DNA of 64,000 nucleotides. Origin: Cypionkella sinensis. GTDB taxonomy: Bacteria; Pseudomonadota; Alphaproteobacteria; Rhodobacterales; Rhodobacteraceae. Made by a program: the position numbers and the translations under genes. Within the stretch, counting starts at the first letter, position 1, and each line of letters begins with the position of its first letter. Of the stretch, positions 15,236 to 23,762 are shown in pieces. The DNA lies in the NCBI RefSeq assembly GCF_042646385.1, contig NZ_JBHRTO010000001.1, forward strand, positions 2,108,001-2,172,000, in the 5' to 3' direction. Under the pieces are notes generated by a model. The model ran no database searches. It saw only the letters and a list, made by a program, of their open reading frames with translations, and was not told where the DNA came from.

Positions 15236-16800
15236 CAGATCATCTCCTCGGCCTTGGCGGCGCGGGCGAGTTTGTCCAGCTTCTTCTGATGCACGGCGCG
15301 GAAATCGGGGCGCAGGTTCGGCGCACCCTCCCAGATGCCAGCACTATCGCCGGTGCCCACGCCTTCGAAGAACTCTTTCATCACCTCCATCCGGCCCCGG
15401 CCCGCGATGGCGGCATTCACCACCTGCCCCAAAGACCCTGCCCCGGCTGGCCCCATCAAGGGCCGCGCAGAAATCAGGTTGGTGAAGTAAAGGCTTGGAA
15501 TTGCCAGCTCTTTAGCCTTCTGCACCAGCGGAGTCGTCCCCACCGCCAGATCAGGCCGGATCGCCATCATGGCGCTTAGATCATCCTCAAGCGAGGCGCG
15601 GAATTTCACCTTAACGCCCTTGGCCTCCAACCATTCCAGATCGGGGGCGCTCCACGGGGTTTTCGGGCAAGCGGTGCCGACATAAGGCACGTTCGCACCA
15701 GATTCGATCAGTAAGCGCGCCACCAGCAATTCCGAGCCTTCATAGCCCGAAAGCGTAATTGTCCCCTTGATCGGATTGGCCGCGAGTGCGCCCTTGATCG
15801 CAGGCAGAAACGCATTCTGCGCCGCCGCAATCCGCGCCGGATCAACGCCATACGCCTCACCAATCGCCGCCAGCCAAGCCGCCGTGCCGTCATGCCCAAC
15901 CGGGGCAGAACCCACGATCTTGCGGCCAGCCGCTTGGAATTCGCGCACCGCAGCGGTGTAGAACGGATGGATCGCCGCCACGACATCGCAGTCCAGGGCG
16001 GCATACAGCTCGCGCCATTCGCGGCACGGCACCACCGGCCCTGCGGCCAATCCCATCGGCGCCAGCATCGCGCCCAGCATCATCGGATCGGCGGGAAACA
16101 TCTCGCCCAACAGCGCCACTTGCGGGCGATCTGACCGACCGGAAGCAGGCGCAGCCACCGGCCCCGCCTCAATCTCGGCGCGGGCATATTTCAGCATCGC
16201 ACCGGCCAGAACATCCTTGGCCTCGGCATGGGTCGGGATGCCAAAGCCCGGCACGTCAATGCCGACAATGCGCACCCCGTTGATCTCACTGGGCAACAGC
16301 CGTAGCGGCACACCGCTGGCCGTCGGCACGCAAAGGTTCGTCACCACCACCGCATCATAACGGTCAGGGTCGGCCAGTTCATGCACCGCGTCGCGGATGT
16401 CCTCAAACAGCTTGCCGGTAACCAAGGATTCCGAGTTGAACGGCACATAGCCCACCGACCGCCGCGCACCGTAGAAATGCGACACAAACGTCAGCCCATA
16501 CACACAGCAGGCCGACCCCGACAGGATCGTCGCCACTCGCCGCATCCGCAGCCCAACCCGCAAAGACCCAAACGCCGGGCACATGCTTTGCGGTTTGTCG
16601 TGCGGGCCTTGCGGATAATCCGCAGCGTATTGATCGAGCAGTTCCGAATTGCCAGCCGCGCGTGCCGCAGCCTCCATCGTCGCCGCCCCGGCATGACAGC
16701 CCAAGCCATCAACGGGCGCGCTCAGTTGCGGTTCGGGCTGGCCCGCCGCAAGCTGGGTCAGCGGCGCGTCATGGGCGCTGTCATAGCCGATTTCGGTCAT
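15235..16800 (-). CDS. bchY: Chlorophyllide a reductase subunit Y
   Basis: NifD-like partner of BchZ in chlorophyllide a reductase. 521 residues; conserved cysteines for the catalytic-side cluster appear in GLGCHAGAA, QSMCPAFGSL and TNLCVPTASG, with SGSACCVYGLTFVSHFYGARR between them. The ATG overlaps the stop of a 21-codon frame that itself begins in the bchX stop, which replaces the direct overlap seen at the other junctions of this operon. Confidence 0.96.
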   Translation of the reverse strand: MTEIGYDSAHDAPLTQLAAGQPEPQLSAPVDGLGCHAGAATMEAAARAAGNSELLDQYAADYPQGPHDKPQSMCPAFGSLRVGLRMRRVATILSGSACCVYGLTFVSHFYGARRSVGYVPFNSESLVTGKLFEDIRDAVHELADPDRYDAVVVTNLCVPTASGVPLRLLPSEINGVRIVGIDVPGFGIPTHAEAKDVLAGAMLKYARAEIEAGPVAAPASGRSDRPQVALLGEMFPADPMMLGAMLAPMGLAAGPVVPCREWRELYAALDCDVVAAIHPFYTAAVREFQAAGRKIVGSAPVGHDGTAAWLAAIGEAYGVDPARIAAAQNAFLPAIKGALAANPIKGTITLSGYEGSELLVARLLIESGANVPYVGTACPKTPWSAPDLEWLEAKGVKVKFRASLEDDLSAMMAIRPDLAVGTTPLVQKAKELAIPSLYFTNLISARPLMGPAGAGSLGQVVNAAIAGRGRMEVMKEFFEGVGTGDSAGIWEGAPNLRPDFRAVHQKKLDKLARAAKAEEMI

Positions 16801-16862
16801 TTCGCACCCACAAGGCGGCGCAAAGCGGCTTCCAACTCGGCAAGGCGATCAAGGTCAAACAT
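16797..16862 (-). CDS. Possible 21-residue translational-coupling peptide between bchX and bchY
   Basis: ATG (16862-16860) lies eight bases before the end of bchX and shares its TTTGA; the frame MFDLDRLAELEAALRRLVGAK ends in a TGA that overlaps the bchY ATG (ATGA). The peptide would be an amphipathic, Leu/Ala/Arg-rich helix. The exact join at both ends suggests ribosomes are handed from bchX to bchY. Whether the peptide itself has a role is unknown. The alternative is a chance frame in a 54-base gap. Confidence 0.55.
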   Translation of the reverse strand: MFDLDRLAELEAALRRLVGAK

Positions 16863-17859
16863 GGTCATACACCACTTCCAGCGATTTCTTCAGCACGGCA
16901 TTCTTGCCGCGCATGTCGGCATCGGTGGCGGGCGTCAGCACAAAATTGGCACCGGTCGTTTCAGCGTCGAACAGGGCCAGCAATCCGTCTTGGTTGACGG
17001 GCTTCGGGCGCACCGGAGGTGCGATTTCCACAGCCTCGGCCAATGCCGCAAACATCGGCCCCCATTGCGATTCGTAGCTGCCAACAATCTGATAATTCGC
17101 CGATTTCTTGCGCAGATCATCGTCCTGCGGAATCGCCGCCAGCACCGGGATGCCCACCACATCGGCAAAAGCCGCAGCCTCGCCAGTGCCGTCATCCTTG
17201 TTGATCACCAGCCCCGCGATGCCGACATTGCCGCCCATTTTGCGGAAATACTCCACCGCCGAGCAGACGTTGTTGGCGACATACAAGGATTGCAGATCGT
17301 TCGAGGCCACCAGAATAACCTTCTGCGCCATGTCGCGGGCAATCGGCAGACCAAAGCCACCGCAGACGACATCGCCCAGGAAATCGAGCAGCACGTAGTC
17401 GAAATCCCAATCGTGGAACCCCAGCTTTTCCAGCAGTTCAAAGCCGTGGATGATCCCACGCCCGCCGCAACCGCGGCCCACTTCCGGCCCACCAAGTTCC
17501 ATCGCGAACACACCGCCGCGCTTGAAGCAGACGTCACCGATTTTCACTTCCTCACCCGCCAGCTTTTTCTTCGACGAGGTTTCAATGATGGTCGGGCACG
17601 CCTTGCCGCCAAACAGCAGGCTGGTGGTGTCCGATTTCGGATCGCAGCCGATCAGCAGCACCCGCTTGCCCATCTCGGCCATCATGTGGCTCAGGTTCGC
17701 AAGCGTGAAAGACTTGCCAATGCCGCCCTTGCCGTAAATCGCGATGATCTGGGTTTTCTTGGTCGGCGCAGTCTGGGGGATTTCCAACGAAGGTTCCTGA
17801 TGCGCCTCTTCGCGCAGCCGAGCGTCGAAATCGACAAGGTTCGGAATATCAAGCGTCAT
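16855..17859 (-). CDS. bchX: Chlorophyllide a reductase iron protein BchX
   Basis: NifH-like ATPase that delivers electrons to BchYZ. 334 residues; P-loop YGKGGIGKS at residues 42-50, and the [4Fe-4S] ligands Cys131 (GRGCGGRG) and Cys166 (GDVVCGGFG). The longer, acidic N-terminus before the P-loop distinguishes it from BchL. The start overlaps the bchC stop (ATGA). Confidence 0.97.
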   Translation of the reverse strand: MTLDIPNLVDFDARLREEAHQEPSLEIPQTAPTKKTQIIAIYGKGGIGKSFTLANLSHMMAEMGKRVLLIGCDPKSDTTSLLFGGKACPTIIETSSKKKLAGEEVKIGDVCFKRGGVFAMELGGPEVGRGCGGRGIIHGFELLEKLGFHDWDFDYVLLDFLGDVVCGGFGLPIARDMAQKVILVASNDLQSLYVANNVCSAVEYFRKMGGNVGIAGLVINKDDGTGEAAAFADVVGIPVLAAIPQDDDLRKKSANYQIVGSYESQWGPMFAALAEAVEIAPPVRPKPVNQDGLLALFDAETTGANFVLTPATDADMRGKNAVLKKSLEVVYDHV

Positions 17860-18812
17860 GCGTGGCCCTTCCAGTCGAGTATCATTTTCAAGCAGTTCGG
17901 ATCGGTGAACGCCGTTTCATAAGCAGCGGCAGCGTCTTGGGCGGTGCCGGAGTGGGTGATCAGCCCCGCAAGCGAAAGCGCACCGGATTCAACCAGTTGC
18001 CGCGTGGCCACCATGTCATCGGCAGCCCATTCGGCGGCGATGCGAAACCGCGCTTCCTTCATGAACGCAGGCGGAAAGGCGAAGGAAATGGGTGCGGTGT
18101 AAAAGCCCGCCAGCACCACCTCGCCGCCCTTTTTGATCCGCCCGATCAGGCTGTTCAAAAGGTCAGCCGCACCCGAGGCATCGTAGATCGCCGCATAATC
18201 GCGGCGCGCATCGTCCTCGGGCAGCATCACCTGATAGCCCTCGGCACCGGCATGACGGGCGAGATCCGTCTCCCACACCACCGGCGGCGGCGCACCAGCG
18301 GCCACGGTCAGGCGTGCCAGCAATCGGCCCAGCACCCCATGCCCGACGATCAGATCCGGCAAGGCGCGGTCAAATCCGGCCAGCGCGTGCCGCGCCGTTG
18401 CGGCCAGCGCCAGCAAAGCACCCTCGGCCCCCAAGGCCCGGTCAATCCGCGTCACCCGCGCACCGGGCGTCACCAGCATCTGTGACGCCGCGCCAAACAG
18501 CCCGCGCACCGGACCCGTCTCGGTCGCCTCAAAGCAATTCGCGCCGGGGACAAACACATGCTCGCCCACCCGAAAGCCCGATTCTACGCCCGCCTCAACC
18601 ACCTCACCCGCAGCTTCGTAGCCCGGCACCAGCGGATAGCCCATGCCCGGAAACGGCGGCATCGTGCCTGACCAGAACAGCTTTTCCGTGCCGGTTGAAA
18701 TGCCCGAATACGCGATCTGCACCACGACATCGGCAGCGCCCGGTGGCGTCAGCGACACCTGCCCCAACGAGAGGTCCTTTGGCGCAGAAAGTATGACGGC
18801 ATTGGTTTTCAC
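17856..18812 (-). CDS. bchC: Bacteriochlorophyllide a dehydrogenase BchC
   Basis: Oxidises the 3-hydroxyethyl group of bacteriochlorophyllide to acetyl. 318 residues of the zinc-type MDR dehydrogenase fold: GISTGTEKLFWSG, VPGYEAAGEVVEAG and a cofactor domain with VGHGVLGRLLARL. Two GTG starts exist, at 18818 and 18812; GGGGA sits correctly (about 7 bases) only for 18812. It begins the bchCXYZ-puf superoperon and two PpsR boxes lie 67-110 bases upstream. Confidence 0.94.
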   Translation of the reverse strand: MKTNAVILSAPKDLSLGQVSLTPPGAADVVVQIAYSGISTGTEKLFWSGTMPPFPGMGYPLVPGYEAAGEVVEAGVESGFRVGEHVFVPGANCFEATETGPVRGLFGAASQMLVTPGARVTRIDRALGAEGALLALAATARHALAGFDRALPDLIVGHGVLGRLLARLTVAAGAPPPVVWETDLARHAGAEGYQVMLPEDDARRDYAAIYDASGAADLLNSLIGRIKKGGEVVLAGFYTAPISFAFPPAFMKEARFRIAAEWAADDMVATRQLVESGALSLAGLITHSGTAQDAAAAYETAFTDPNCLKMILDWKGHA

Positions 18813-18878
18813 GATCACTCCCCGGATGGCAGCAGCGTGAGTCTTGTTTCAAGACCGAACCCTGAGCCATCTTCTGAG

Positions 18879-18896
18879 TGTCATTCTAGACTTACA
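18879..18896. promoter_or_regulatory. PpsR/CrtJ-type box 1 upstream of bchC
   Basis: Exact TGT-N12-ACA match. It lies 67 bases upstream of the bchC start and is paired with a second box after an eight-base gap, the close spacing described for cooperative CrtJ/PpsR binding at bchC in Rhodobacter. Confidence 0.85.
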
Positions 18897-18904
18897 TATA
18901 TAAC

Positions 18905-18922
18905 TGTCAAACAAAATAGACA
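18905..18922. promoter_or_regulatory. PpsR/CrtJ-type box 2 upstream of bchC
   Basis: Second exact TGT-N12-ACA match, centre 26 bases from box 1, just outside the crtF 3' end. AT-rich sequence between and around the boxes (TACATATATAAC) is a likely promoter core. Confidence 0.85.
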
Positions 18923-18945
18923 CTTTTGAAAACTTCTCTGTGAAC

Positions 18946-20064
18946 TCACCCCCGCCGCGCCGTGATCACCGAGGTTATGAAAGGCCGGAAACCCTTATGA
19001 AAAGAGATAGTTGCGAAGCCAGCGGACGACAGAAGCGCCTCAATCTCGGCAGCAGAGCGTGTGCGCCCCGTTTGCATCGCCATGGTGTAAATTGCAAAGT
19101 ACACATCGGTCGCGCGGTCAGGCACAGCCCCGCCTGACATCGGCTCGGATATGATCAGCCGCCCACCCGCAGGCAAAGCCGCGTGCACCGCCTGCAACAG
19201 CCTCAACACCGTCGAATCATCGTGATCATACAGCACCCGAACTAGGCTGATCGCATCAGCCCCCACCGGCAGTGGATCATCGCGAAAGCTGCCCGGATGC
19301 AGCGCCAGCCGGTCCGCAAAGCCCGAATCGGCCAGCCGCTGACGCGCGCCTTCCAGCACCACGGGCAAATCGAACAGATCAAGCTGCATCTGCGGATAGG
19401 CCCGCCCCACCGCCGCCAGAAAAGCGCCCGTGCCGCCGCCCACATCCAGCAACCGCCGCACCCCGGTCAGCGGGATCATCCGCAACGTATCCTCGGCCAC
19501 CAGCACCTGACTTTCGGCCATCAACTCGGAATAGGTCGCCGTCACTTGCGGATCGACCGCGCCCGCCGCACCGAAAACATAGGGCCAGAACCGCGCAAGC
19601 TGGGTATCGCTGCCGTCGCGCAAAAACGCCACGGGGTCGGCCAGATCGGCATAAAGCGCGCGGTGGTGCAGGATCATCGCCTGCAACCCCGGCACGCCCA
19701 ACAGCGAGGCCCCCCCGATCGCCAGCCCAAAGCGGCCATCGGCGTGCCGCTTCAGCAGGCCAAGCCCCGCCCCCGCTTGCAGCAAAACCTGCATCCGTTC
19801 GGGCGGCACCGCGCACAGCCCCGCCATCTGCGGCACGGCCATGGGGCCGTCTTGCAACAGATGCAGCACCCGCAATTCCACCAGCGCCATCAGCACCTGC
19901 GCGTTGACAAAGCCTGCCACCACGTCAAAAAGCGCCGCCCCTTTGGCCCGCGCAATCCGCCGCACAAAGGGAATACGCGCGGCCCACACCTGAAAGCGGC
20001 GCGTTGCCGCCAGCCGCAACAGCCAGCCGCGCCGAAAGGGGTGTAGCCTTGGCAAAACCGTCAT
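18946..20064 (-). CDS. crtF: Demethylspheroidene O-methyltransferase CrtF
   Basis: SAM-dependent methylation of the C-1 hydroxyl of hydroxy-carotenoids in the spheroidene pathway. 372 residues; an N-terminal winged-helix dimerisation region (about residues 40-150) and a C-terminal methyltransferase domain with LLDVGGGTGAFL and ISEPMSGG. The ATG is one base after the crtE stop. The 3' end is followed by the bchC promoter. Confidence 0.95.
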   Translation of the reverse strand: MTVLPRLHPFRRGWLLRLAATRRFQVWAARIPFVRRIARAKGAALFDVVAGFVNAQVLMALVELRVLHLLQDGPMAVPQMAGLCAVPPERMQVLLQAGAGLGLLKRHADGRFGLAIGGASLLGVPGLQAMILHHRALYADLADPVAFLRDGSDTQLARFWPYVFGAAGAVDPQVTATYSELMAESQVLVAEDTLRMIPLTGVRRLLDVGGGTGAFLAAVGRAYPQMQLDLFDLPVVLEGARQRLADSGFADRLALHPGSFRDDPLPVGADAISLVRVLYDHDDSTVLRLLQAVHAALPAGGRLIISEPMSGGAVPDRATDVYFAIYTMAMQTGRTRSAAEIEALLSSAGFATISFHKGFRPFITSVITARRG

Positions 20065-20065
20065 C

Positions 20066-20947
20066 TCAGCGCCGCACGTCGGCCCGCTGCAAAACTGGCG
20101 CGACCGGAGTCATCCGTTCGGCATAGCGGCGCACCATCTCGGCCAGCATCGCCTCACCGGGGCACGACGGGATCGAGGCAATCGCCCCGCCCAGAATATC
20201 CTTCAGCCGCCGGATCGCACCCTGCACACCCAGCGATGTCACCGCATTGGGCCGCCCGTGCGCCGCATCCTGCCCCGCAGGTTTACCCAGCGTTTCGGCA
20301 TCATACAGCGCGTCGCGCAGATCATCGGCCACCTGAAACGCCTCACCAATCCGCGCGCCCAGTTCTTCCCAAGGCTCGGCATCTTGTCCGGCGGCCAGCG
20401 CGCCCATCTGCGTGGCGGCAATGAACAAGGCCCCGGTTTTGGCGCGGTGATAGGCGGAAAGGTTAACCTGCGCCTCACTCTCCCAGCCTTGTCCCGCGCA
20501 AATGCCATCCGGCATCCCGGTGCGGCGCGACAGAACGCGGATCATCTGCAAGGCGCGATCGGCATCTTTGCCCGCCGCAGCCGCCAGCACATCAAAGGCC
20601 AGCACGATCAGGCTATCGCCGGTCAGGACCGCGAGCGGCTCGGAGAACGCGCGATGCACCGTGGCCTTGCCGCGGCGCTGGTCGGCATCGTCGAAACAGG
20701 GCAGATCGTCATGCACAAGGCTGGCGCAATGGATCAACTCCAGCGCCACCGCCGCCGCATCGGAAAGGCCGGGCCGATCATCGCCACAGGCCAGCGCCAC
20801 GCTGAGCAGAATCGTCGGCCTGATCCGCGCGCCCCCCGGCGTCACCGCATAGTGCAAGGCCTGCGCCAGCTTTGCAGGCGCATCGCCACCCATCGCCCCA
20901 CGCAACACCTGCGCCGTTGCCGCATCAAGCCGTTCGTCGATCTTCAT
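20066..20947 (-). CDS. crtE: Geranylgeranyl diphosphate synthase CrtE
   Basis: Makes GGPP for carotenoids and for the bacteriochlorophyll tail. 293 residues from MKIDERLDAATAQVL. First aspartate motif HDDLPCFDDAD (bacterial DDxxxxD form) and second VADDLRDAL. An upstream ATG (21058) would start beyond the PpsR boxes and was rejected. Forms a two-gene unit with crtF, divergent from crtD. Confidence 0.96.
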   Translation of the reverse strand: MKIDERLDAATAQVLRGAMGGDAPAKLAQALHYAVTPGGARIRPTILLSVALACGDDRPGLSDAAAVALELIHCASLVHDDLPCFDDADQRRGKATVHRAFSEPLAVLTGDSLIVLAFDVLAAAAGKDADRALQMIRVLSRRTGMPDGICAGQGWESEAQVNLSAYHRAKTGALFIAATQMGALAAGQDAEPWEELGARIGEAFQVADDLRDALYDAETLGKPAGQDAAHGRPNAVTSLGVQGAIRRLKDILGGAIASIPSCPGEAMLAEMVRRYAERMTPVAPVLQRADVRR

Positions 20948-20994
20948 AGGAAAGCTCCTCAACGGCCGGAGGCCCGGCGAGTGGTCGCGATGAG

Positions 20995-21012
20995 TGTCAG
21001 TATAAAATGACA
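20995..21012. promoter_or_regulatory. PpsR/CrtJ-type box 1, crtE-crtD divergent promoter
   Basis: Exact TGT-N12-ACA match (inner part CAG...ATG), 48 bases from the crtE ATG. A second box starts six bases further on. Confidence 0.85.
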
Positions 21013-21018
21013 CATATA

Positions 21019-21036
21019 TGTAAATCATACTGGACA
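21019..21036. promoter_or_regulatory. PpsR/CrtJ-type box 2, crtE-crtD divergent promoter
   Basis: Exact TGT-N12-ACA match, 28 bases before the crtD ATG. Centre-to-centre distance to box 1 is 24 bases, so one regulator assembly could control both directions. Confidence 0.85.
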
Positions 21037-21064
21037 GTTTCCATGTCCAAGTCAACAATCAGAC

Positions 21065-22636
21065 ATGGCAACCACGGGGCAAAAAATCATCGTCATCGGT
21101 GCAGGCATGGGCGGCCTCAGCGCCGCCATCCGCTTGGCTGCGGCGGGGATGCAGGTGACGCTGGTCGAGGCGCAGGCCTATCCGGGCGGCAAGATGCGCA
21201 GTCTGGCGTCGGGGGCGGGGCCGATTGATGCGGGGCCGACGGTTTTGACGCTGCGGGGGGTGTTTGACGATCTGTTCGCGGTGGCAGGCGAAGATCTTGA
21301 GGATCATCTGACGCTTGTGCCGCAGCCCTTGCTGGCGCGGCATTGGTGGTTGGATGGGGGGCGGTTGGATCTGTTTGCAGATCCTGACCAAAGCGGGGCT
21401 GCGATTGCGGCGTTTGCCGGACCTGCGGCAGAGGCGGAGTTTCACGCCTTCAACCGGCAATCCGCCCAGCTTTACAAGGCGTTTGAGCGGCCCATGCTGC
21501 AAGCGATGCGGCCTGACGTTGTGGGGATCGGGCTGAACGCGTTGCGCGCGCCTGCGATCTGGCCTGCGCTTTTGCCGCAGCGGAGTTTGGCGAAACACCT
21601 TGGCAACACTTTCACTGATCCCCGTTTGCGGCAGTTGTTCGGGCGCTATTCCACTTACGTCGGTGGGGCGCCTGACCTTTCGCCTGCGGTGTTGGCGTTG
21701 ATTTGGCAGGCCGAGGCGCAGGGGGTTTGGGCGGTCAAGGGTGGGATGCATCAGCTTGCCCGCGCCTTGGCGGAACTGGCCGCTCGGCTGGGGGTGACGA
21801 TCCGCTATGGCACCTCTGCGCTGCGCATCTTGCGGCAGGGCGGGCGGGTGACAGAGGTGGTGCTGTCGGACGGGCGGGCGGTGAAATGCGATGCGGTGGT
21901 GTTCAACGGCGATCCGGCGGCTTTGCTGGCGGGGCTGTTGGGCAATGGGCCGCAGCAGGCGTTGAAACCCGTCGCGGCGCATCCGCGCAGTTTGTCGGCT
22001 TGGGTGTGGTCGTTTGCCGCCACCCCTGCCCCGTTTGATCTGGCGCATCATAATGTGTTCTTCGCCAGCGATCCCACGCGAGAATTTGGGCCCATCCGCC
22101 AAGGCCGAATGCCGGATGAGGCGACGCTGTATGTCTGCGCGCAAGATCGGGGGGTGACGGATTTCCCCAACGCCGGCCCAGATTCGGGGCCAGAGCGGTT
22201 TGAGATCATCATGAACGCCCCTGCCAAGACGACCCTTTCCCCGCATGAGGTTTCCGAATGTCGCGCCAAGACTTTCCCGCAACTGGCCAGATTCGGCCTG
22301 ACGTTTTCGCCCCCGCCCCCCGACCAGGCGCTGATGACGCCGCAGGGGTTTTCGGCGCTGTTTCCGGGGTCGCAGGGGGCGCTTTATGGGCGCAGTCCGC
22401 AAAGCCTGATGGCGAGTTTTCAGCGGCCCGGCGCGCGGACGAAGGTGCAGGGGTTGTATCTGGCGGGGGGTGGGGCGCATCCCGGGGCGGGGGTGCCGAT
22501 GGCGGCCTTATCCGGCAAGCACGCGGCCGCGGCGATACAGAGCGACCTGACTTCGGATGCGTCGTGGCCCCAGACGGTTATGCGTGGTGGTATGTCGATG
22601 GTGTCTCGGCTGACGGGACACGCGCGGTCTCGGTGA
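21065..22636 (+). CDS. crtD: Methoxyneurosporene/hydroxyneurosporene desaturase CrtD
   Basis: FAD-dependent desaturase acting at C-3,4 in the spheroidene pathway. 523 residues; N-terminal GAGMGGLSAAIRLAAAG dinucleotide motif and the C-terminal YLAGGGAHPGAGVPMA motif common to CrtI/CrtD. It is divergent from crtE. The Shine-Dalgarno sequence is weak. Its 3' end overlaps the predicted start of crtC by 73 bases. Confidence 0.94.
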   Translation: MATTGQKIIVIGAGMGGLSAAIRLAAAGMQVTLVEAQAYPGGKMRSLASGAGPIDAGPTVLTLRGVFDDLFAVAGEDLEDHLTLVPQPLLARHWWLDGGRLDLFADPDQSGAAIAAFAGPAAEAEFHAFNRQSAQLYKAFERPMLQAMRPDVVGIGLNALRAPAIWPALLPQRSLAKHLGNTFTDPRLRQLFGRYSTYVGGAPDLSPAVLALIWQAEAQGVWAVKGGMHQLARALAELAARLGVTIRYGTSALRILRQGGRVTEVVLSDGRAVKCDAVVFNGDPAALLAGLLGNGPQQALKPVAAHPRSLSAWVWSFAATPAPFDLAHHNVFFASDPTREFGPIRQGRMPDEATLYVCAQDRGVTDFPNAGPDSGPERFEIIMNAPAKTTLSPHEVSECRAKTFPQLARFGLTFSPPPPDQALMTPQGFSALFPGSQGALYGRSPQSLMASFQRPGARTKVQGLYLAGGGAHPGAGVPMAALSGKHAAAAIQSDLTSDASWPQTVMRGGMSMVSRLTGHARSR

Positions 22637-23469
22637 TCGGCTTTATCGGCTCGGTGTTCTCGCCTTGGTATGCGTGGTCGGGGCGGCGCGATCCGGCGAA
22701 CCATTGCTGCATCAATGTGGTGACATATGGGCCGGGTGGGCGGTTTACGATGACCGACCGGGGGCGTGGGGCGCTTAGGCAAAGCCGGGATGCGTTACAG
22801 ATCGGGCCAAGCCGGATGGCGTGGCAGAATGGCACGCTGGTGATTGATGTGAATGAGATCTCGGGCTTGCCGATCATTTCGCGGGTGCAGGGGCAGATCC
22901 GGCTGACGCCCTCGGCGGTGACGGAAGTAGAGGCGATGCTGACTCCGGATGCGCGGCATATCTGGCGACCGTTTGCGCCCTCGGCCCGGATCGAGGTGGA
23001 TCTGTCGCAGGGGCATCGCTGGTCGGGGCATGGATACTTTGATGCCAATTTCGGGCAGGCGGCGCTGGAGGCGGATTTTCAGCGTTGGACATGGGGGCGC
23101 TATCCGCGCGCGCATGGCGGGACGACGTGTTTTTACGATGGTATCCGGCGGGATGGATCGACTCTGGCGCTGGGGCTGGATGTGGCGGCGGATGGGACTG
23201 CGGTGCAGATTGCGCCGCCGCCGCTGACACCGCTTGCCCGCACCGGCTGGCGGATTGCGCGCGAGACGCGCTGCGATGCGGGGGCGAGCCCACGCCAGAC
23301 CAAGGCGCTGCTGGATGCGCCGTTTTACAGCCGATCACTGGTGCAGACCCGGATCAATGGCGAGGTGGTGACGGGGGTGCATGAGGCGCTGGACCTTGGC
23401 CGGTTTCGATCACCGGTGGTAAAGGCGATGCTGGCGTTTCGGGTGCCACGGCGGGCGGGGTGGCCGTAG
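22564..23469 (+). CDS. crtC: Acyclic carotenoid 1,2-hydratase CrtC (hydroxyneurosporene synthase)
   Basis: Adds water to the terminal double bond of neurosporene-type carotenoids. The family pattern YVDGVSADGTRAVSVIGFIG followed by SVFSPWYAWSGR begins shortly after residue 10, and PRAHGG...FYDG-like segments follow. I place the start at GTG 22564, giving about 301 residues as in the family. The frame is open far upstream (to 22258) but that part lies inside crtD in another phase and has no carotenoid hydratase features. The exact start is uncertain. Confidence 0.88.
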   Translation: MAPDGYAWWYVDGVSADGTRAVSVIGFIGSVFSPWYAWSGRRDPANHCCINVVTYGPGGRFTMTDRGRGALRQSRDALQIGPSRMAWQNGTLVIDVNEISGLPIISRVQGQIRLTPSAVTEVEAMLTPDARHIWRPFAPSARIEVDLSQGHRWSGHGYFDANFGQAALEADFQRWTWGRYPRAHGGTTCFYDGIRRDGSTLALGLDVAADGTAVQIAPPPLTPLARTGWRIARETRCDAGASPRQTKALLDAPFYSRSLVQTRINGEVVTGVHEALDLGRFRSPVVKAMLAFRVPRRAGWP

Positions 23470-23473
23470 GGGG

Positions 23474-23536
23474 GTTCTTTCCCATCTGGGAATGACTTGT
23501 GGTTTTTCGCGGGATTTTGGCGGATTTGCACAAGAT
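23474..23536 (+). repeat. Bipartite 3' element, copy B (downstream of crtC)
   Basis: Four bases after the crtC stop: GTTCTTTCCC, palindrome TCCCATCTGGGA (23480-23491), three bases, ACTTGT (23495-23500), 28 bases, CACAAGAT (23529-23536) then GTTGTG. Spacing equals that of copy C exactly. Confidence 0.8.
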
Positions 23537-23735
23537 GTTGTGTTTTGCGTAGATTTCTGGTGCGACGTTCGGGTTCTTGCCCGATTTGGCCCGTGACAAA
23601 TCGGGCCGCGCCTGCCTGCCCCCGGCAGGCGCGTTTCCGCGCCCGCGCAGTCAGGCGCGCCCCGATTTTGATGCGTTGGCTTGTGGCTCGGCACCCCTTG
23701 CGCGACGGCGTTCCGCCTTACGCGCAACTCACCGG

Positions 23736-23762
23736 AAAACGCTCCACTGGAGCGTTTTCTTT
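23736..23762. terminator. Bidirectional terminator-like hairpin between crtC and tspO
   Basis: AAAACGCTCC-ACT-GGAGCGTTTT, a perfect 10-bp stem with an A-run on one side and a T-run on the other, so it can end transcripts from crtDC and from crtIB-tspO. Confidence 0.75.

Noticed and set aside
22258..22563. N-terminal extension of crtC from an ATG at 22258
   Set aside because: Lies inside crtD in another frame, gives a Gly/Ala/Arg-rich stretch foreign to the family; GTG 22564 gives normal length.
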